A stretch of 64,000 nt of DNA from Lophium mytilinum (lineage: Eukaryota > Ascomycota > Dothideomycetes > Mytilinidiales > Mytilinidiaceae). The stretch covers positions 2,014,215 to 2,078,214 of the forward strand of contig MU004181.1 in assembly GCA_010093605.1 (NCBI GenBank), written 5' to 3'. The position numbers were made by a program, and so were the translations under genes. Shown here in pieces: positions 58,744 to 64,000 of this stretch (the first letter of the stretch is position 1; every line of letters begins with the position of its first letter). Below the pieces are notes generated by a model. It searched no databases. It was not told the origin of the DNA and saw only the letters and a list, made by a program, of their open reading frames with translations.

Positions 58744-61700
58744 TCAGGCCCGTTTAGGAGGTGGCATCTTGCATGATCTGAGCTCCTCTAGCCTCTTTAC
58801 CTGCCTCTTGAGCATCATCACAGCCCCAAGACTGATGATGTTTAGCCCATCTTGTACATCGCCTTCTTTTTTATGCTCACTCCGCTCGACGATTGACTTC
58901 GCAGCATCAATGGCCTTTTCAAGTAACCTCGGTGCATCGGGGGACTGATCTTGATACAGCCACTTCAGCTCTTCATCAAATGGAATGACATTCTGCGTCA
59001 GAGCATGCGTGATAAATGCCCTGGCACGGAAGTACGCCCGCTCAGTGTAGAGAGCAGACGGGAGCAAGGTCTCTGGGGTGTTCTGGTGGATGTCATAGCC
59101 TGCCTCGTCTGCAAAGATTTGAGTTAGCGTGGTCACAAAAAGTCGGACATTACGAAAAAGATGAGACTTACTGTAATATGGCTCCTTGACTAGAACCAGC
59201 CCCATGATGCTCACTAGCACCTGCAATACCGTACTCTTGGCAGCGTTCCAGTTTTCGTTCCGCTCATCAGCGTGCCATGTTCCGAGCAGACTAAGACAGA
59301 TCTTTCCATCCTCGTAGAGATTGGGATTGACAGGTCCTTGTCCGTCAGTCCAAGAGTGGAAGAAGGCTTCAGGGGGCGAATTTGGAAATGATGATCCGAG
59401 GTGCATGTCGATGATAAAAGGGGCGTATTCGTAGGGAGTATCAGAAGGACCTATGATGAGAACACGAAGCAAGTCCATGCGGGATTCCCAGGTCCGAACG
59501 AAGATACCAGGCGGTAGTGAGTTGCGGAGGATTTTGTACTCTTTTTGAACGCGACGGGTGTGCACCGAGCTTGAGGGTCTTGAGTGGTCGATATAATGAT
59601 GCCCCACTGGAAGAGATTCAAGAATTTGAAAAGCAGGCGCATTTGTTCCTTTTGTTAGATTGAACGCTTCCATGCCAACACCCGATGTTGGGTTTTCGGC
59701 AACATGGACAATAGGCTTTGGATCAGAGTTTCCGGTTGAGCAGGTTGTTGCCGGCATTGGTGTTTTTGCAGCATTAGTAATATTTCTCAGAGAAGGCGGC
59801 AGGTTCCGTTGTTGATTTTGGTCAACACTCGGCCGTATTGATCCAGATGACACATTGGTAGAAATCTCTGGCTCTAACTCAGGCGTAGTCTTGGATGTTT
59901 CGACGCCATTATCCGGGGGTGAGAGATCCGGTATATCATGCATTGACACATCTGAGCTGTCATCTTCATCCTCGGTAGACCACGCCGAGTCTTCATCTGC
60001 TGAAATGTGTTCAACTCTGCCATCGTACTCGACCCACATGTCTTCGTAATCAGAAGTGTCTCCCATACTAGTGTCCTCATAGTCGTTAGGGTCGTCGTCA
60101 TCTGCGTCCATGGAGTGATAGCCGTCGTTGTAAAAGTCTGAGTCCATGTCGCTGCTGTGTACTAGAGTCACTCGCTCCGGTGCCACTCGGACATCCACAA
60201 CGGTGTCTGCTGCACCCAACCGAACCGTCAGCTTCCCATCCAGTCCGAGGTCAATGACCTCGCCAAAAAGATGACACAGGCGAAGCCCAGGAGTGGATTC
60301 GAGTCGATCGACTAGTCTCTTCATCTCTGCATCTGTAATTGGAGTTATCCACTCAGTCTGGGATTCGGGCATAATCTTTACAAAATCGCCTCGCCGTCTT
60401 GTCAGCCCGACATCTCTTATGTCGTAAAGGCTTATGTCTTCTTCCACGGTCCCAATTTTTCCTGTTCGACATGGATATATAAGGTCTTGGCCGGTGAAAC
60501 GGATATCGGCATTCTCGAACCAGCGAATGGTAGCTATCCTATCGACAGCTTTGACACACTGGACCACACCAACTTTGGCAGGTTTAAAAGCCCAACTCGA
60601 CTCTTCGAATTGTTCGTCGGCCTTTTCCTTGCTGGCAACGATTTCTCCAGGCCAGACTTCGTCCGTATCATCCATGTTTGGATCCGGGATGAGTGAAGTC
60701 GAGCTATCTTCAGAGATACTTAGGTCCTGCCACAAGACCTTGACAGTCGTGTGTGTCTGCATGACAAGGTAGACGTTCATGTCAAACCCTTGTGTGTCGG
60801 TCCTCGGAATGCGTTTAACTTTGCCTTGTGGAAGGCCGCTAGGTAGAATCTTAGTCCCATCATATTTCACAGAGGCCCCGGTAAGGTCCTTGAACCGTAC
60901 CCGATCGCCGACAGCTACGTCTGCCATGTGGTAACTCCGGTCCATAGCATTGGCTGCTGTCAGGGAGGGCGGGTTTTTAGTTGAGTCATAAACACGAAGT
61001 TCTCCAGAGTCGAGTATGTCCAAACCAATATCCATTGGGGGCTCCCTAAATCGTGGTCGTGCGTTATTCGGATCAGCTTTGAAGCTTTGGGTCAGCCATC
61101 TAACCGATATCTCCACGGTACGCACTTCCACAACAGTGCCATGTGGACTAATGTTTGGGTTGAAAGAGCCGTATTTCCATCTGCCTCTCCGCAAATTTCC
61201 TTTCTTAGTTTTGACCTTGTCTCCCACGTGCAGTCGTTCTATTGCCGAGTCGTCTGCCTCAAGCTCATTGGCACGCTCGACAACCACGACATAGCCGTTG
61301 TCCAGGCGAATAGCCACTTCGTCGTGAACCTCCTCAATGCGGCCAACCCAGTCATCGTACAGGACAAGCGCACCCTCCTGGTATTCGTGCATATATTGTA
61401 CTTCCTCGGCAGGCACAGCCCGGATACAGATGTCTTGTTGAGAGCTCTGGTCGCGCTCCACTTCTTGAATGGCGGCGGTAGGCAATATCGTGCACTCGGC
61501 CCGGGTTCCAATGACAGTTCCAGTCATGGGACTTAGAGCGTCTCTCTTGACGACGTCGCCGATGAAGAATGCGCGATCCAGAAGCTCCAGTTGCGACTCT
61601 GGTATCAGCTCGGTTACGTACTCGGTCTGCCACGACACAAGACAGGTCCTTCGCGGGGGCACGCCAGTCCTCATGAAAGCGTTGAACTGGGCATCGGAAA

Positions 61701-62142
61701 CGTCGGTATGTTTCAGTATAGGCTCCGGATAGTCTCGCTGGGGTGCGGGCTCGTGGCTGTCGACATCGCCGAAAGTTCGATCCACCACTCCTATCCTGTA
61801 CTTGTCGTCCTTTAAGCCGACGGTATCTTCCACGCAGAAGGTCACCGCCCGTGCGGCCATGGCCGTCGAGTCTCCCGCTGCGCCCAGTCCGTAGTATTGC
61901 ACAAGTCTGCGGTATTGTACGAGTCGCTGTTGCGGGGTGGAGAGGCTTGGAGAGTCGCCGTCGTCTTCGTCGTCCCAAAAAAAGTCGTCGGCGTCGCGTA
62001 CCGGCTGGTTGTTCACTGGCAAGGGTATCGAAGTAATGCGCAGAGGCAGAGAAAGGGCGATGGCGAGAGCTTCAAGCGGAAGAAGGCGTCGCGGTCTAGA
62101 AGAAGAGGAAGAATCGGAGGGGTCTGACGGCGACAGAGGCAT
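58744..62142 (-). CDS. UBE2O-like E2/E3 hybrid ubiquitin-conjugating enzyme
   Basis: Two exons (62142-59172, 59108-58744) give 1111 residues, starting [13 protein letters not shown]2O is a giant E2 that also selects its substrates. The N-terminal two thirds hold several SH3-like beta modules ([30 protein letters not shown]-type blocks such as [36 protein letters not shown]). An acidic region follows ([32 protein letters not shown]). The UBC fold starts near residue 862 ([12 protein letters not shown]), and the catalytic Cys949 lies in [13 protein letters not shown]. The intron at 59109-59171 (63 bp, GTAAGT...TTGCAG) interrupts KEPYYNEAGYD, a conserved motif. Unspliced it stays open, adding 21 residues. 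Convergent with the oxygenase-like gene and divergent to COG8. Confidence 0.9.
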   Translation of the reverse strand: MPLSPSDPSDSSSSSRPRRLLPLEALAIALSLPLRITSIPLPVNNQPVRDADDFFWDDEDDGDSPSLSTPQQRLVQYRRLVQYYGLGAAGDSTAMAARAVTFCVEDTVGLKDDKYRIGVVDRTFGDVDSHEPAPQRDYPEPILKHTDVSDAQFNAFMRTGVPPRRTCLVSWQTEYVTELIPESQLELLDRAFFIGDVVKRDALSPMTGTVIGTRAECTILPTAAIQEVERDQSSQQDICIRAVPAEEVQYMHEYQEGALVLYDDWVGRIEEVHDEVAIRLDNGYVVVVERANELEADDSAIERLHVGDKVKTKKGNLRRGRWKYGSFNPNISPHGTVVEVRTVEISVRWLTQSFKADPNNARPRFREPPMDIGLDILDSGELRVYDSTKNPPSLTAANAMDRSYHMADVAVGDRVRFKDLTGASVKYDGTKILPSGLPQGKVKRIPRTDTQGFDMNVYLVMQTHTTVKVLWQDLSISEDSSTSLIPDPNMDDTDEVWPGEIVASKEKADEQFEESSWAFKPAKVGVVQCVKAVDRIATIRWFENADIRFTGQDLIYPCRTGKIGTVEEDISLYDIRDVGLTRRRGDFVKIMPESQTEWITPITDAEMKRLVDRLESTPGLRLCHLFGEVIDLGLDGKLTVRLGAADTVVDVRVAPERVTLVHSSDMDSDFYNDGYHSMDADDDDPNDYEDTSMGDTSDYEDMWVEYDGRVEHISADEDSAWSTEDEDDSSDVSMHDIPDLSPPDNGVETSKTTPELEPEISTNVSSGSIRPSVDQNQQRNLPPSLRNITNAAKTPMPATTCSTGNSDPKPIVHVAENPTSGVGMEAFNLTKGTNAPAFQILESLPVGHHYIDHSRPSSSVHTRRVQKEYKILRNSLPPGIFVRTWESRMDLLRVLIIGPSDTPYEYAPFIIDMHLGSSFPNSPPEAFFHSWTDGQGPVNPNLYEDGKICLSLLGTWHADERNENWNAAKSTVLQVLVSIMGLVLVKEPYYSKSHLFRNVRLFVTTLTQIFADEAGYDIHQNTPETLLPSALYTERAYFRARAFITHALTQNVIPFDEELKWLYQDQSPDAPRLLEKAIDAAKSIVERSEHKKEGDVQDGLNIISLGAVMMLKRQVKRLEELRSCKMPPPKRA

Positions 62143-62610
62143 GGCGGAGTGAAGTGCCTTTACTCGATGAGCTAGTGGGGGTATTTCCAGATGCAGCCCT
62201 GCTGCCACGCCCGCAGACGTGTGAAGATTAGTTTCGCAGTGTAACGTGGACGCTGTTAGCGAAGAGTTGTTTCTCCGGGAAGTGAGACCTGTCAGTTGTT
62301 TATAGGCGATGGCTGTATATTAGAGCAGCAAGCAGTAATTCGCGATGCCTCGCACCTTCCTTGGCCGGTGTTATGTCTAATTGCCTCTTGCTGTTACTCC
62401 AGTGCACGGAAGCGGATGAGGACTATCATAAGAGCGAAACAAGTAAAGTTAATAAGAGTTAACCTCAATACCCCAAAGCGCTTGTCACAAAGCTAGGTAG
62501 AATTACTCAGTTAAATGATTCACCCACGGTTGGGCTGCCAAGAATCGTCGAGGTGGAGGCACTCTCGGGGGTGAGGCGGAGAAAGCCACGAAGACATCTA
62601 AACCGCAACA
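62143..62610. promoter_or_regulatory. Divergent promoter, UBE2O-like / COG8
   Basis: 468 bp between two divergent start codons; both promoters must lie here. No specific element could be named. Confidence 0.5.
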
Positions 62611-64000
62611 ATGGCCGACCCGCTGTACGAGCTTCTGGTGCCCTATTTCGACTCCCAAGATGCCTCCCCTAGAGCCGCCCCGTCTCCCAGCGATCCCACC
62701 ACCTCCATCTATCTCGCCCGCCTGACCACACTGCCTCTGTCGGCCCTGGGCTCCTCCGAACAGCAGTCCCTCTCGCAAAGCTCGCAGTCAATTCTGCGCT
62801 CGCTGCAGACCCTATCCAAGAAGTCCCACAGGTCCATCATCTCCTCCTCCGATCACCTTGCGAATCTTCGAGACACACTGCCAAAGCTAGGGCAAGAGAC
62901 GAGAGAGTTGCGCAATGACATACCGAAGCTGGAGAGCGAGGCCCTGCGCTTCGCTGAGAAGTACTCCAAGACGGTGGAGAACCCGATCCTCGACCGGCGG
63001 AGAAAGGCCATGCTGTTAGCCAGGAACGTGGACCGCGTGTCCGACCTGCTCGACCTGCCCACCTTGCTGTCGTCCGCAATCTCCTCGTCTACCGCCCCAT
63101 CTCAAGCCTCCGCAGCTTCTTCATCTACCGCTACGAATGCCAATTATGCCTCGGCGCTGGATCTCCATGCCCACATCAAACGCCTCCATACGCTCTATCC
63201 GAATCTAGATTTAGTATATTCTATTTCAGCTCAAGCGGAACACGAGATGAAAGGCATGACTACGAATCTCATTGCGAGTCTGCAGTCACAAGGCATAAAG
63301 CTTGCTGGAGCCATGCGGACAATTGGATGGCTTCGGCGAGTAGCACCCGAGTTAGACGAGGCGTGGAGCCTGAAAAAACCTACAACTATTGGAAGCAGCG
63401 AGGGCGCACTAGGGGCGCTGTTTCTTGTATGCCGACTAACAAACCTCCTCTCTACGCTCGAGGCTCTAGATCCCCTACGGGAACTTGCAGATCAGGAAAC
63501 GGCGAGAAGGACTGCCAGTGGAGCCAAGGCCAATGGATCCAGCGATAGATGGTCAGGCGGTCAGCAAACAGAGCGATATCTCAAGCGCTACATTGAAATA
63601 TTCCGAGAGCAAAGCTTCGCCATAATATCCATGTATAAGAGCATATTCCCCGCCGCTCTCCCACCGCCCGGGTCAATCGCCGAACCCGATGAGCAAAAGA
63701 GCAAGGCCCCCTCGACCTCTGTACCAGCAGGCGAAAAGCTACCGGAAGATGACACCCTCCAGCCCTTACCATCAGCTCTCGCCACATTTCCACTCCATCT
63801 AGTTGATCTCCTCTTCGAAACTCTGAAGAAGTATCTCCCAAATGTGCAAGACCGCTCATCACGAGACAGCTTATTCACTCAAGTGCTGTATTGTGCTGGC
63901 AGTCTTGGCCGGCTAGGTGGCGACTTTGGCATGATGCTCGCATTATTGGAGGAAGAGATGAATGAGGGCCCCGAGGATGAAGAGGAAGAGGAGGAGTGGG
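62611..64000 (+). CDS. cog8: Conserved oligomeric Golgi complex subunit 8 (COG8/Dor1), 3' truncated by window
   Basis: Open from MADPLYELLVPYF to the right edge without a stop: 463 residues, and the gene continues outside. COG8 is a subunit of the COG tether that captures retrograde vesicles at the Golgi. Family features are YLARLTTLPLSALGSSE near the start, a helical coiled stretch (about 60-135: SQSSQSILRSLQTLSKKSH and on), NPILDRRRKAMLLARNVDRV then SDLLDLPTLL, HIKRLHTLYPNLDLVYSI, EHEMKGMTTNLIASL and GAMRTIGWLRRVAPE. An acidic run (PEDEEEEEEW) closes the visible part. No intron is evident in the visible portion. The start is the first ATG and is in frame throughout. Confidence 0.9.
   Translation, partial: MADPLYELLVPYFDSQDASPRAAPSPSDPTTSIYLARLTTLPLSALGSSEQQSLSQSSQSILRSLQTLSKKSHRSIISSSDHLANLRDTLPKLGQETRELRNDIPKLESEALRFAEKYSKTVENPILDRRRKAMLLARNVDRVSDLLDLPTLLSSAISSSTAPSQASAASSSTATNANYASALDLHAHIKRLHTLYPNLDLVYSISAQAEHEMKGMTTNLIASLQSQGIKLAGAMRTIGWLRRVAPELDEAWSLKKPTTIGSSEGALGALFLVCRLTNLLSTLEALDPLRELADQETARRTASGAKANGSSDRWSGGQQTERYLKRYIEIFREQSFAIISMYKSIFPAALPPPGSIAEPDEQKSKAPSTSVPAGEKLPEDDTLQPLPSALATFPLHLVDLLFETLKKYLPNVQDRSSRDSLFTQVLYCAGSLGRLGGDFGMMLALLEEEMNEGPEDEEEEEEW

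Overview
The window is nuclear DNA of a filamentous ascomycete, most likely a Dothideomycete. That placement is an inference from gene content, 44-66 bp GT-AG introns and an AT-rich island with the repeat-induced point mutation (RIP) signature. Gene models were spliced by eye; most are supported because the joined exons stay in frame and restore family motifs.

Layout. 1-12185 is an AT-rich island in which CpA and TpG are almost absent and TpA is extreme: RIP-saturated fossils of a Ty3/Gypsy LTR element (plus strand, left), a Tad1-like LINE (minus strand, middle) and an unassigned repeat (right). Near 12185 composition changes abruptly, and the first host gene, a CorA-like protein on the minus strand, loses its 3' end there. 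14.3-38.6 kb is ordinary gene space: glutaminase A, a conserved hypothetical, two BTB-like proteins side by side, an F-box protein, the vacuolar membrane protease Pff1, a small methyltransferase-like protein, two paralogous unknown proteins separated by an ~1.1-kb minisatellite, and a PXB/DUF3818 protein.

38.6-48.6 kb is repeat-rich and gene-poor, with GC near the genic average and one supported gene (an AT-hook protein of unknown function). It holds at least four sequences derived from initiator tRNA-Met. Each keeps a 13-14 nt insert at the normal tRNA intron site, and each also carries extra inserts; the clearest are about 50 bp and bounded by GT...AG like the mRNA introns of this genome. 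These copies are the most unusual thing in the window.

48.6-64 kb is again normal gene space: SNF1 kinase, an Hfd1-like aldehyde dehydrogenase, a second F-box protein, a CmcJ/AsaB-type oxygenase-like protein, a UBE2O-like giant E2, and the start of the Golgi tether subunit COG8, which runs off the right edge. No pathway cluster is evident; neighbours are independent housekeeping or lineage genes, several in divergent pairs (hypothetical/BTB-like, Pff1/methyltransferase, F-box/oxygenase, UBE2O/COG8).
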